Origin: Firmicutes bacterium CAG:460
GTDB lineage: Bacteria > Bacillota_I > Bacilli_A > RF39 > UBA660
Assembly (NCBI GenBank): GCA_000437355.1
Contig: FR899774.1
Span: 158,484-222,483 of the forward strand
Direction: 5' to 3'
Length of the DNA stretch: 64,000 nucleotides
Part shown: piece by piece, positions 50,975 to 59,250 of the stretch
Position numbering within the stretch: position 1 is the stretch's first letter
Layout: each line of letters begins with the position of its first letter
The notes under the pieces: model-generated
Told to the model about the DNA's origin: nothing
Database searches by the model: none
Seen by the model: the letters and a program-made list of their open reading frames with translations, nothing else
Made by a program: the position numbers and the translations under genes

Positions 50975-51361
50975 ATGTTAGTGGAGAAGAATAGTGTAAT
51001 TTTGTATAAATCAGGGAAGTTTTATAATGCTTATGGAGATAATGGTATTATAATTCATAATTTGTTAGGATATAAGTTTGTAAGCTATAAAAATAGTGCT
51101 GGTTTTCCTGAAAGTGCAATAAATAAGGTAAAGGGTGTTCTTGAAAAAGAAAAATTATCATATATGATATATGAAAAAGATGCTTTTGTATCAGAGTATA
51201 AGGGTATTAACAAAAATTATAATAAAGTATTAAAAGATTCTTTGAAAAAGTTAGAAATGGAAGAAAGACTTAATAGATTACAAAGTAAATTAGATAATTT
51301 TACATTAGATGATTTAGAAAAAGTAGTTGCAGGTATTGAAGATGGAACAATTAAAGAATGA
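50975..51361 (+). CDS. DGR accessory, MutS domain I-like small protein
   Basis: A 128-residue protein. The N-terminal 70 residues match MutS domain I in pattern: VILYKSGKFYNAYGDNG against the MutS YRMGDFYE region, then SAGFPESAINKVKGVLEKE and SYMIYEKD against its GIPYHAVENYLAKLV and CEQ. A charged helical region follows. MutS-like accessory proteins have been reported in some DGRs, so it probably takes part in mutagenic homing; the role is unknown. ATG at 50975 has AAAGGAG only three bases upstream, so the GTG at 50981 (nine bases) is an equal choice. It overlaps the Avd gene. Confidence 0.62.
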   Translation: MLVEKNSVILYKSGKFYNAYGDNGIIIHNLLGYKFVSYKNSAGFPESAINKVKGVLEKEKLSYMIYEKDAFVSEYKGINKNYNKVLKDSLKKLEMEERLNRLQSKLDNFTLDDLEKVVAGIEDGTIKE

Positions 51362-51695
51362 AAGATTTTTAATAATGAAAAATGTTAAAAATTTTATTTT
51401 GGGTTTAGAAAATTTACTTGTTACATTTCCTAAGAAAGATACGTTTAGTAAAGATAGAGTATACAATGAAGCATTAGAATTAATAGAATATATTACTTTA
51501 GCTAATTATGAGAAAAGAAAAGATATGAAAACAACATATCAAATAATGGCTTTAGGTAAAATTAATAAATTGGATTTTTATTTAGAAAGAGCATATAAAT
51601 TAAAGTATATTAGTGAACGTCAATTAACAACTAAAGCAAATGAACTAGCAAAAATAAATAAAATGATTTATGCATGGTGTAAAAATGAAGGATAA
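51342..51695 (+). CDS. avd: Avd-like DGR accessory variability protein
   Basis: A 117-residue basic, all-helical protein placed between the accessory gene and the RT. Helical stretches are VKNFILGLENLLVTFPKK, YNEALELIEYITLANYEKR, IMALGKINKLDFYLERAYK and LTTKANELAKINKMIYAW, which fit the four-helix bundle of Avd, a pentameric partner of DGR reverse transcriptase. It overlaps the upstream gene by 20 bases and the RT by 11. ATG at 51375 would give a 106-residue form that still keeps the bundle. Assignment rests on position, length and helix pattern. Confidence 0.8.
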   Translation: MEQLKNERFLIMKNVKNFILGLENLLVTFPKKDTFSKDRVYNEALELIEYITLANYEKRKDMKTTYQIMALGKINKLDFYLERAYKLKYISERQLTTKANELAKINKMIYAWCKNEG

Positions 51696-52761
51696 TTTAA
51701 ATGTTAGTAATTTGCTTAGAATATATGAAACTGAGATAAGCAAAAATGTTAAAAATAAAAAGAAATTGTATGATTTTGAAATTAATAAAATGCAATATGT
51801 TGAAGATATAATAAATATGTTAAATAATGGAGTTGTTGGTCATAAACATTATAATATATTTTTGATTTTTGAACCAAAATGTAGATTAGTTATGAGTCTT
51901 TCAGTTAAAGATAAAGTAATAAATCATTTTGTGACTAGATATATTCTTGAAGCAAAATTAAGTAAGTATTTAGATTGTAGAAATGTTGCTACTAGAAAAG
52001 GGATGGGTACTGATTATGCTATAAAAAAAGTAATTAAGTATATTAATATATTAAAAAGAAAATATAAGACATTTTATGTATTAAAACTAGATATTAGTAA
52101 ATATTTTTATAGTATTGACCATGAAGTGTTAAAAGGTTTATTAATAGATAAGTTAGATGATTATGAATATAATATTGTTAGTGAAATAATAGATACTACA
52201 AATAAAGAGTATATTAATAAAACTATAAATAAGTTAAAAGAAGATAGAGATATTCCAAATTATTTATATGGAAAAGGGCTACCTATTGGTAATATGACAA
52301 GTCAATTTTTATCAATATATTATTTATATAAGCTGGATTATTTTATAGTACATGATTTAGGTTTAAAATATTATATAAGATATATGGATGATTTTATTAT
52401 ATTAGATAGTGATTTAGAAAAGTTAAAGGAAGCTAAAGAAAAAATTGTTGAAAAGTTAGAGATGAAATATAAATTAAAAGTAAATGGTAAGAAAACGTGG
52501 ATAAATAATATGAAGTATGGGTTTAGTTTTTTAGGTTATACGTATAAAGTAATAAATAATAAAACTATTGTAAGAATTAAAAGAAGTAATATAGAAAAAA
52601 TTAAAAAAAGAGTAAAAGAAGTAAGATATTTATTTGATAATAATAAAATAAGTCATTATAAGGCTTTTTGTAGTATTATGACTTATTCAAATTGTTATAA
52701 ATTTAGTGATAATAATAAAATATATAGAATAATAGATAGGTATTGGTATCATGAAAAATAA
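51685..52761 (+). CDS. DGR reverse transcriptase
   Basis: A 358-residue reverse transcriptase. Motif 3 is LKLDISKYFYSIDHE (catalytic Asp136), motif 4 GLPIGNMTSQFLS (198-210), in the form typical of DGR enzymes rather than the usual GLPQG, and motif 5 YIRYMDDFIIL (Tyr233-Asp236). Motifs 6-7 with GKKTWINNMKYGFSFLGY follow. There is no maturase or endonuclease domain, which excludes a group II intron. The length fits DGR enzymes. The start overlaps avd by 11 bases. Together with TR and VR2 it is diagnostic of a DGR. Confidence 0.96.
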   Translation: MKDNLNVSNLLRIYETEISKNVKNKKKLYDFEINKMQYVEDIINMLNNGVVGHKHYNIFLIFEPKCRLVMSLSVKDKVINHFVTRYILEAKLSKYLDCRNVATRKGMGTDYAIKKVIKYINILKRKYKTFYVLKLDISKYFYSIDHEVLKGLLIDKLDDYEYNIVSEIIDTTNKEYINKTINKLKEDRDIPNYLYGKGLPIGNMTSQFLSIYYLYKLDYFIVHDLGLKYYIRYMDDFIILDSDLEKLKEAKEKIVEKLEMKYKLKVNGKKTWINNMKYGFSFLGYTYKVINNKTIVRIKRSNIEKIKKRVKEVRYLFDNNKISHYKAFCSIMTYSNCYKFSDNNKIYRIIDRYWYHEK

Positions 52762-52996
52762 ATATTATTTTTTTAAAAGGTTATATAAAGATTTTGTTAT
52801 TATATTTATTGATAAAGATAATAATATGAGAAGTTATGAAGTAGATAGTATTCTTGTAAAGTATATTAAAAATGAAGATATTAGTTATGTAAGTGTAACA
52901 AATGATTTTGTAGTAGATGTTGTTTCTAGAAGTAATAATAGATATTATGAATATTTGATTAAAGAGTTGTTAAAACAAGCACAGATTGATTTATAA
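52751..52996 (+). CDS. Hypothetical small protein at the end of the DGR operon
   Basis: An 81-residue basic protein that overlaps the reverse transcriptase gene by 11 bases and ends in the operon terminator. It shows no membrane segment; IIFIDKDNNMRSYEVDSILVKYI and VVDVVSRSNNRYYEYLIKELL suggest an alpha-beta fold. I do not recognise it. Its tight coupling suggests a DGR accessory role. Confidence 0.65.
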   Translation: MKNKYYFFKRLYKDFVIIFIDKDNNMRSYEVDSILVKYIKNEDISYVSVTNDFVVDVVSRSNNRYYEYLIKELLKQAQIDL

Positions 52997-53017
52997 ATAA
53001 TTGTGCTTTTATTTTGT
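52977..53017 (+). terminator. Intrinsic terminator of the DGR operon
   Basis: AAGCACA pairs with TGTGCTT, followed by a T-rich tail; it overlaps the 3' end of the last gene. Confidence 0.65.
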
Positions 53018-53033
53018 TTAAAAAACTTTATTC

Positions 53034-53083
53034 ATAATCGGGTCTACATCGGGTCCATAACTTGGTGCATGATTGGGTCCATT
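53034..53083 (+). repeat. Imperfect tandem repeat of about 12 bp
   Basis: Four degenerate units of the type ATCGGGTCCA (ATCGGGTCTA, ATCGGGTCCA, ACTTGGTGCA, GATTGGGTCCA) occur after the DGR terminator. No role is evident. On the minus strand one frame reads NGPNHAPSYGPDVDP, which might be a remnant of a surface-protein tail. Confidence 0.35.
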
Positions 53084-53138
53084 AAATAATAATTATATCT
53101 TTCCTTTATTAATCATAAAATTATCTTAAGGGGGAAAG

Positions 53139-53402
53139 ATGGAAACAAATCTTAGTAATATTGCTACAGTGTTGGGAAATTATAATTCTATACCAACACA
53201 AATAACATCATAAGTATTAGTGGTTTCTATGATTAGTGAACTTACTGTTAAAAAAACTGCTGATAAAATGGTTTGGGGAGATGGAAAACTTACTTACACA
53301 ATTGAAATTGATAATCAAACTAATGTAGACTATACTGACCCAGTTATTACTGATGAATTGAATACTTGATTGATTAAATTTGTGTCTGTGGAATTTGGGT
53401 AA
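53139..53402 (+). pseudogene. Broken DUF11-type surface-protein fragment
   Basis: After GGGGGAAAG the frame ATG-METNLSNIATVLGNYN opens and runs through an in-frame TAA at 53211 into MISELTVKKTADKMVWGDGKLTYTIE (in parts), a DUF11/isopeptide-type beta repeat with TDPVITDELNT, then a TGA at 53367 and LIKFVSVEFG, and stops at 53400. Two in-frame stops show it is decayed. Similar modules are found in large gut-bacterial adhesins that begin with a beta-helix domain. Confidence 0.65.
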
Positions 53403-54063
53403 AGTTTAGTTGTTCCTGTTCCAAAATTTCCATATGCAAAACCATTTTTTGTTGTAATGGAAAAATAAGCATTATTTAATATATTAAATGTTAAAGCATT
53501 GGTGCCATATAAAAATTCTCGTGATTCACTAGCGAATGTTACACTTGCATTTTCAAGAATTGTAAAACTTGGGTTAGTGTTTCTAAACCAAAATGATGAG
53601 TTGCTTTTTGAAATGTGAATAATAGTTGTATTTCCGCCGATTTCTATTATGTTACATTCTGCAACTTCATTTGAAAAATCATTTGTGGTCCTTCATAAGT
53701 GATGTTATTGTACTCAATTACTGTGTTTGCATAAGGATTACTTTCAGGTACATAAATAACTCCATAGTAGTTGTAACCTTTTATATCCATATTTTGAACA
53801 GTTACTTTGGTAGTATTACTTGATGTTACATTAATGGTGTTTGAGGCACTTAAGTTCTTCATATCTTCATAAGTGTATCTTACATCTTGATATGTTCCAT
53901 CAATTATTATATTTGTTTTTGTACTTGCTATTTTTATGCCAGATGCAAGAGTTATATTTGCCCCGAAATAAATGTGTGTATAACTATTACTTTGTTCTAA
54001 AACTGTTTTTAATTTTTCATTTGTAAATACTACCACAGTTGCATCATTACGTATGGTAATATT
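53403..54063 (-). pseudogene. Broken N-terminal beta-helix adhesin fragment
   Basis: On the minus strand a pectate-lyase-like repeat region reads TNEKLKTVLEQSNSYTHIYFG, GTYQDVRYTYEDMKNLSASN and KGYNYYGVIYVPESNPYANT (in parts), then shifts frame near 53662 and continues as NEVAECNIIEIGGNTTIIHIS ... YGNFGTGTTKLYP in the next frame. No ATG precedes it: AAGGTGA is followed by a possible ATT codon. The reading ends where the plus-strand DUF11 fragment begins, so the two parts of one ancestral adhesin now face each other. Confidence 0.6.
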
Positions 54064-54140
54064 TGTTCACCTTATAAAATATATTTAAAAAAAATTATAA
54101 AATTGTATACTTTTAAAGAGAAATTTGATAAACTATAATT

Positions 54141-55823
54141 ATGAAAGAGAGTGCGAGTTGTGTGGAAAAATTTTTGAAAAATAAAAAGATTTTAATTATA
54201 TGTGCATCAATAATTATTATTTTGTTGATTGTTGGTGGAATTTTCTTGTTTAAGAAAGATAAAACTAGTGATAAAAAGGAAAAAATTTTAAAAGAACAAA
54301 ATTATACTATGTATGTTAGTATAAATCCTTTGGTAAAATTTGTTTTTAAAGAAAGTTATTATGAATGTAAAGGTGATAATGGTAATAAAACTATTTGTAG
54401 TGAAGTAAATAATGAAGTATTAGATTATACTTTAATAAATGATGATGCAAAAGAATTTTATAAAGATTTAGATTTTAAAGGTAAAACATATATTGATACT
54501 TTGATAATGTTGTGTGATGTTGCTAGGGATAATAATGTTTCTTTTGAGTCAATAGATTTAGTAACAGATTATAATAAAATATCTTATGATAAAGTTTTAG
54601 AAGAAGTAAAGAATAATTCTAGATATGATTATGAATTTAATATTTTTATTGATGTTAAAGAAAAACTAGTGGAAGAAGAAATAATTGAAAATATAGAAAA
54701 AGAAAGTAAAGTATTCACTGTTAAATTTGATACAAATGGTGGTAGTAATATAGATGATAGATTAGTTAAAGAAAATACTATTTTAGGTAATATTGTAATT
54801 CCTAAGAAAGATGGTTATATATTTGTTGAATGGCAAGTTGATGGTAAAAAATATGATGAAAATACATTAGTAACTAGTGATATTATTTTAAAAGCAAAAT
54901 GGGAAAAGGTTCGTAAAGAAGAACCTAATAAAGAAGATACAAATTTAAGTGAAGAAGTAATTACAAAGACAATAAAAATTAAAAATCCCAAAATAAAAGC
55001 TATTAATTTATATTCAGATGGTAAAATAAAAGTAGTAGAACCTTATTTTTATGGTAATGATTCTGTTATAAATGTAAAAGTTGAAGGAAAAAAGAGTTTG
55101 GTTGATAAAATTGATGCTTCAAATATTTCTTTAGGTGTTGATATGAGTAAATATAAGAAAGAAACTTCAATAGTTGAAGATAGTATTATAGTTACAAATA
55201 AAGTTGATGGTGTTAAATATGAAGTATTAAATCCAAAAGTGAACATGAATGTTAGTACTACTAAAATTATATCTTCAACAATAGATAAAATAAATTTAAA
55301 TGATAATATCTTAGTTGTAGAATGGTATGCTGTTAATTCTCTTTGTGGAAGTTCTTATATTGCTTCTAATTATAAAGATGTATTTAAAGATTATTTAACT
55401 GGAAATACATTGGCTATAGTTTCTGATGATTATGAATATGATACTGATAAAGTGATTAAAGAAACAATTTTTAATAATTTGCTTCCAAGTTTAGTGGTTG
55501 ATAATGCTAAGGTTAAAGATATAACAACTAAATTAGAAAATATAAAGAATGGAAAATATAGAAATATTGCTAATTTTGAATATAAAATTGATGCTTCAAG
55601 TGGGAAATATTCTTATAATTTTAATCGTTTGATTGTTGTTGACCATTCAATAGATAAATTATCAGATGAATTTGAGAAGTATCCGATACTTGATAATATA
55701 CAAAATGATACTTCGGTTTTCACAACATTTCGTATGTGCGGGGATATGTATGATGAAAGTGCAGCTACTATACTTAATGAAACTTTGTGTTCTAAATATA
55801 ATTTAACTTGTAGTAGATGGTAA
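54141..55823 (+). CDS. Anchored surface protein with InlB-type repeat
   Basis: A 560-residue protein with an N-terminal membrane helix (about 18-40). Residues about 190-252 form an internalin-B/Flg_new repeat: FTVKFDTNGGSNIDDRLV, PKKDGYIFVEWQVDGKKY and DIILKAKW. A following region (NVKVEGKKSLVDKIDASNISLGVDMSKYK) resembles a YbbR-like beta domain. The C-terminal 170 residues are unrecognised. It is exported and anchored by its N-terminus, probably a host- or matrix-interaction protein. No LPxTG. The start ATG at 54141 has GAGAGTGC-like sequence only after it, so its ribosome site is weak. Confidence 0.72.
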   Translation: MKESASCVEKFLKNKKILIICASIIIILLIVGGIFLFKKDKTSDKKEKILKEQNYTMYVSINPLVKFVFKESYYECKGDNGNKTICSEVNNEVLDYTLINDDAKEFYKDLDFKGKTYIDTLIMLCDVARDNNVSFESIDLVTDYNKISYDKVLEEVKNNSRYDYEFNIFIDVKEKLVEEEIIENIEKESKVFTVKFDTNGGSNIDDRLVKENTILGNIVIPKKDGYIFVEWQVDGKKYDENTLVTSDIILKAKWEKVRKEEPNKEDTNLSEEVITKTIKIKNPKIKAINLYSDGKIKVVEPYFYGNDSVINVKVEGKKSLVDKIDASNISLGVDMSKYKKETSIVEDSIIVTNKVDGVKYEVLNPKVNMNVSTTKIISSTIDKINLNDNILVVEWYAVNSLCGSSYIASNYKDVFKDYLTGNTLAIVSDDYEYDTDKVIKETIFNNLLPSLVVDNAKVKDITTKLENIKNGKYRNIANFEYKIDASSGKYSYNFNRLIVVDHSIDKLSDEFEKYPILDNIQNDTSVFTTFRMCGDMYDESAATILNETLCSKYNLTCSRW

Positions 55824-55856
55824 AACACTATTAATTTAGTGTTTTATCTTTTTTAA
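55822..55856 (+). terminator. Intrinsic terminator
   Basis: AAAACACTA pairs with TAGTGTTTT, with a short following T-rich run. Confidence 0.75.
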
Positions 55857-55951
55857 TTAATAAGTGTTGTAAATTTAAAGATATTCAGACATCATTAAAC
55901 AAAAATATCACTTATTACCATAAGTTTCATAATATATCTTAGGTGATATAC

Positions 55952-57154
55952 ATGGATGAAAGAGCTTTAAAAAAGGTGGTTTTAGATAGTGGACACGGTG
56001 GTGCGGATAGTGGAACTGTTGCTAATGGAATAATAGAAAAAGACTATAATTTAAAAATTAGTGAATATATTCATAAGAGATTAGATGAAATGGGTGTGCC
56101 TAATAAAATGACGAGGACAAGTGATGTTACTTTAACACCAAGTGAAAGACCTAAGAAAGTGCAAAGTTTTTATGGTAATGGAAGTGATGTTATTGTTGTT
56201 TCTAACCATATAAATGCCGGTGGTGGTGATGGTGCAGAAGTAATATATGCACTAAGAAATAATGATACTTTTGCTAAAAAAATTGCTAAAGAATTTGAAA
56301 ATGCTGGTCAAAATGTTAGGAAGTATTATCAAAGGAGACTTCCAAGTAATCCGGCGAAAGATTATTACTATATAATGCGTGATACTCCGAATAATGAAAC
56401 TGTTATAGTTGAATATGGTTTTGCAGATTCTGATGGTGATGATGTTTCACAACTTAAAAACAATTGGGAAAATTTAGCTGAAGCTGTAACTAAAGCAATT
56501 GTGGAATATGCCGGAGGTAAATATGTTGCTCCATTGGATTCAAATTACTATACTGTTAAAAGTGGGGATAGTTTATGGAGTATTTCTAGAAAATTCGGGG
56601 TATCTGTTTCTGAATTAAAAGAAGCAAATAACTTATCAAGTAACTTGTTAAGTATAGGTCAAAATTTAATAATTCCTGGTAAAGTACCTGAAAAAGAAAG
56701 TGATGAATATGCTGTTCAAAAAGGAGATACTTTATATAGTATAGCTAGAAAATTTAATACTACTGTTGATAACTTAAAATCATTAAATAATATTACAACT
56801 GATTCACTTGCAATTGGTCAAATACTTAAAATACCTGGTGAAGAAAGTATAACAGGAAATATATATACTGTTAAAAAGGGTGATAATTTATATAGTATTG
56901 CTAGAACTTATGGTACCACTGTTGATAAGTTAAAAGATATTAACAATTTAACATCAAATAATCTAAGTATAGGTCAAGTGCTTAAATTACCAAGTGGTGA
57001 TACTACTAAAGATAATGTAGTATACACAGTTCAAAAAGGCGATAGCTTATATAGTATTGCTCGTGAATATGGAACTACTGTTGATGCTTTAAAGAAATTA
57101 AATAATATTACATCTAATACATTAAGTATAGGTCAAAAACTATTGTTACCATAA
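55952..57154 (+). CDS. N-acetylmuramoyl-L-alanine amidase with four LysM domains
   Basis: A 400-residue enzyme. The Amidase_3 domain occupies the first 185 residues (VVLDSGHGGADSG, IEKDYNLKISEYI, VSNHINAGGGDG, VIVEYGFADSDGDD). It is followed by four LysM repeats (TVKSGDSLWSISRKF, VQKGDTLYSIARKF, VKKGDNLYSIARTY, VQKGDSLYSIAREY), each about 44 residues plus a linker. LysM binds peptidoglycan or chitin. No signal peptide is visible, unlike usual cell-wall amidases, so export may be by an unusual route or by lysis or mother-cell release during sporulation. The ATG at 55952 follows TTAGGTGAT. Confidence 0.92.
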   Translation: MDERALKKVVLDSGHGGADSGTVANGIIEKDYNLKISEYIHKRLDEMGVPNKMTRTSDVTLTPSERPKKVQSFYGNGSDVIVVSNHINAGGGDGAEVIYALRNNDTFAKKIAKEFENAGQNVRKYYQRRLPSNPAKDYYYIMRDTPNNETVIVEYGFADSDGDDVSQLKNNWENLAEAVTKAIVEYAGGKYVAPLDSNYYTVKSGDSLWSISRKFGVSVSELKEANNLSSNLLSIGQNLIIPGKVPEKESDEYAVQKGDTLYSIARKFNTTVDNLKSLNNITTDSLAIGQILKIPGEESITGNIYTVKKGDNLYSIARTYGTTVDKLKDINNLTSNNLSIGQVLKLPSGDTTKDNVVYTVQKGDSLYSIAREYGTTVDALKKLNNITSNTLSIGQKLLLP

Positions 57155-57180
57155 CAGTAGTTTTTTTGTAATAATCATTG

Positions 57181-57225
57181 ATTTTCACCAGAAAAGATCG
57201 TTTTATAGTATTTTCTGGTGAAAAT
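57181..57225. repeat. Perfect 15-bp inverted repeat
   Basis: ATTTTCACCAGAAAA and TTTTCTGGTGAAAAT flank a 15-base loop, between the LysM amidase and the converging membrane gene. There is no T-run right after it, so it is not a standard terminator, although it could serve both genes. Confidence 0.75.
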
Positions 57226-57230
57226 GTGTT

Positions 57231-57263
57231 AAAAAAAGTCCAAAATTATTGTGTAATTTTGGA
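57231..57263 (-). terminator. Intrinsic terminator of the CmpB-like gene
   Basis: On the minus strand TCCAAAATTA pairs with TAATTTTGGA, followed by seven T residues. Confidence 0.75.
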
Positions 57264-57926
57264 TTTCTTTTTTAGTTTTAAAGCTTTTTCTTTTAGGCTT
57301 TTTGTAAGATTTGGAAATGATTCAATGATTCTTTCATAAACATAGATATCATTTTTTATGAATTTTTTTATAGCATTTTTAATATCTAGAGTGGAATCTT
57401 TTTTAATATTTTTAGATACAAATTTTAATTTAAAGACAATTGTTAGTGAAATAATAACATCAATTATAAATAAAGTTATTAAAATAATAGATATAATTAA
57501 AATTTTTTTTTCTGATAATTTATTTATGTTTGTTATAAAAAATGGTGTTGCATATTTTATAGCAAGTACGCCGAGTATAGAAAATGGTGTCATTGTTTCT
57601 AAACAAATTCTTCCATTTATATTAAATCTCATTTGAGAATAATCCCACCATCTAAGTTTAAATATTTTTTCCATTAGAAAACTTGTTATATATTCAAGTA
57701 ATGAACATGTAAACATTGTTAAAATAAATAATACTATAATGTTATTCACATAGTTTTGTAATAATAAATTTAGTAAAATACATCCGCATCCATATATTGG
57801 ACAACAAGGTCCAAGTAAAAATCCTCGATTTACAAATTTTTTGTCTGTTATTAATGTTAACGTTACTTCCATTACCCAACCTAGAAATGAGAAAATAAAA
57901 AATAATATACAATAAGAATAAAACAT
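57246..57926 (-). CDS. Putative ABC-transporter permease-like membrane protein (CmpB family)
   Basis: A 226-residue protein with five or six membrane segments. FSFLGWVMEVTLTLI, NRGFLLGPCCPIYGCGCILL and LRWWDYSQMRFNINGRICLE are the signature regions of the uncharacterised CmpB-like family (PF06541). Function unknown; the family name as permease is not proven. The start ATG follows AAGGAGAG. A Lys-rich C-terminal tail is cytoplasmic. Confidence 0.85.
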   Translation of the reverse strand: MFYSYCILFFIFSFLGWVMEVTLTLITDKKFVNRGFLLGPCCPIYGCGCILLNLLLQNYVNNIIVLFILTMFTCSLLEYITSFLMEKIFKLRWWDYSQMRFNINGRICLETMTPFSILGVLAIKYATPFFITNINKLSEKKILIISIILITLFIIDVIISLTIVFKLKFVSKNIKKDSTLDIKNAIKKFIKNDIYVYERIIESFPNLTKSLKEKALKLKKKSKITQ

Positions 57927-57978
57927 AGAAATCTCTCCTTATTCATTATTATACATTATTTCTTAGATTATGCCAAGA

Positions 57979-58401
57979 TTAATGGATTTTTGTACATATT
58001 CCGGGATCGGGAATATAAAAACAATGGCTTTTATAACTTCCTGCTAGGTCTTGATTGTACCAAGTTTGTTTACATGAAGCTTTTTTTGTTGGTGAGTAAA
58101 ACCATAAAGCATTAGTAGCAGGATGATAATATTCGCCGCGGACAATTCTTTGGGCAAGTTGTTTTTCTAGTGTTGTTGCTGAGGCATTAAATAGTGATGA
58201 ATTAACTCCGGTGAATTGATTTGGTTGATAAATAGCATCATAAATACTATCAATGTTTTTAAATGTTAAGCAATCTGCTAAAACTCTATTGGCAACAACA
58301 TTTCCTACCATTAACATTCCAAGGTTACCTTCTCCGAGGGCTTCAGCTCGCATTATTCTTGCAAGCAAATCTAGTTCTCTATCTGTATAATTAAAAAGCA
58401 T
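57979..58401 (-). CDS. SleB/CwlJ-like cell-wall hydrolase
   Basis: A 140-residue Hydrolase_2 protein without signal peptide. The fold core LLARIMRAEALGEGNLGMLMVGNVVANRVL (with the catalytic Glu) and YQPNQFTGVNSSLF and FYSPTKKASCKQTW are typical. Absence of a signal peptide favours CwlJ, a coat-associated cortex-lytic enzyme, over SleB. It fits the GerQ gene elsewhere in the window. It sits with the next minus-strand gene in an unrelated pair. Confidence 0.85.
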   Translation of the reverse strand: MLFNYTDRELDLLARIMRAEALGEGNLGMLMVGNVVANRVLADCLTFKNIDSIYDAIYQPNQFTGVNSSLFNASATTLEKQLAQRIVRGEYYHPATNALWFYSPTKKASCKQTWYNQDLAGSYKSHCFYIPDPGICTKIH

Positions 58402-58434
58402 AATATCACCTTAATATAGTGTATGTTTTTATAA

Positions 58435-58956
58435 TTAATCTGTTATTACTTCATCAATTTTATAATCATATTTGTCATTATCAATTTTTTCTATCATACA
58501 TTCTTTATAGCATAAACCAATGGTTTTTATTTTATTTTTACTTAAAAATCTATCATAATATCCTTTTCCATAACCAACACGATAATTTTCTTTATCATAG
58601 CATATGCCTGGTACAATACATATTGCATTGTCAAAATCAGTAACTATGTTTTCATTTGTTGGCTCAGGTATATTATATTTTCCTGATGTTAACTCATTTA
58701 GATTTGTAACGTAACAAAAATACATGTTATTATCTATTATTTTTGGAACGGCAATATTTTTAGTATTTAAAAAATAATTGATTATTTTTATTGTATCAAC
58801 TTCACTATTAATCGAAATGTAAATTAATAAAGTTTTAGAAGATAATATATCTTTGTTGTTAATAACTTTTTGATAAATTAAATTATCTTTAGTAACTTTG
58901 TTTTTGATATTATCTCTTTTTTCTTTATATTTTTTTCTTAAAAATTCTTTTTTCAT
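58435..58956 (-). CDS. 5-formyltetrahydrofolate cyclo-ligase
   Basis: A 173-residue enzyme of the MTHFS/YgfA family, which converts 5-formyl-THF to 5,10-methenyl-THF with ATP. The basic N-terminus KEFLRKKYKEKRDNI is followed by the substrate/ATP-binding GICYDKENYRVGYGKGYYDRFL near residues 116-137. A perfect TATAAT (58968-58963, minus strand, extended -10 TGT) ends only six bases before the ATG and no Shine-Dalgarno site is present, so the mRNA may be leaderless. Confidence 0.9.
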   Translation of the reverse strand: MKKEFLRKKYKEKRDNIKNKVTKDNLIYQKVINNKDILSSKTLLIYISINSEVDTIKIINYFLNTKNIAVPKIIDNNMYFCYVTNLNELTSGKYNIPEPTNENIVTDFDNAICIVPGICYDKENYRVGYGKGYYDRFLSKNKIKTIGLCYKECMIEKIDNDKYDYKIDEVITD

Positions 58957-59046
58957 ATGTCTATTATAACAGATTGTTACATATATTTGTTGAAAATGCT
59001 AGTATTTTGTTAATTAATGTGTTATAATTTATCTGTTCTTGTAATT

Positions 59047-59120
59047 AGGGGCATGGTATAATGGTAGCATAGGAGTCTCCAAAACTTTTGATGGGAGTTC
59101 GATTCTCTCTGCCCCTGCCA
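59047..59120 (+). tRNA. tRNA-Trp (anticodon CCA)
   Basis: Folded by hand: acceptor stem AGGGGCA/TGCCCCT (7 bp), discriminator G and encoded CCA. The anticodon arm is GGAGT-CTCCAAA-ACTTT, with T33 and anticodon CCA, so it decodes UGG as Trp. The T arm is GGGAG-TTCGATT-CTCTC. TGA is used as a stop elsewhere in the window, so the code is standard and no UGA-reading tRNA-Trp is needed. Confidence 0.93.
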
Positions 59121-59129
59121 AGAAAATAC

Positions 59130-59168
59130 CGATTTTTCCTTATAAAATAAAGGAAAAATCGTTTTTTT
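59130..59168 (+). terminator. Intrinsic terminator of tRNA-Trp
   Basis: CGATTTTTCCTT pairs with AAGGAAAAATCG, followed by seven T residues. Confidence 0.85.
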
Positions 59169-59250
59169 ATGTAAAAATTATTATTGTTTTTTTAAATATG
59201 ACTTGTAATAATTTTTGTTAAGAGTTAACATCACACTAAAGGTGATAAAA

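Noticed and set aside
51685..52761. Group II intron, retron or other retroelement as source of the reverse transcriptase
   Set aside because: There is no maturase or endonuclease domain and no intron ends, and the TR/VR pair and Avd-like gene fit only a DGR.
53330..53402. Continuation of the minus-strand beta-helix frame to a TAG at 53330
   Set aside because: The DUF11 frame on the plus strand is coherent across this segment, so the minus frame here is probably antisense chance.
59047..59120. UGA recoding (Mycoplasma-type code)
   Set aside because: The only tRNA-Trp seen has anticodon CCA, and TGA ends real genes such as yvcK (17537-17539) in the ordinary way.
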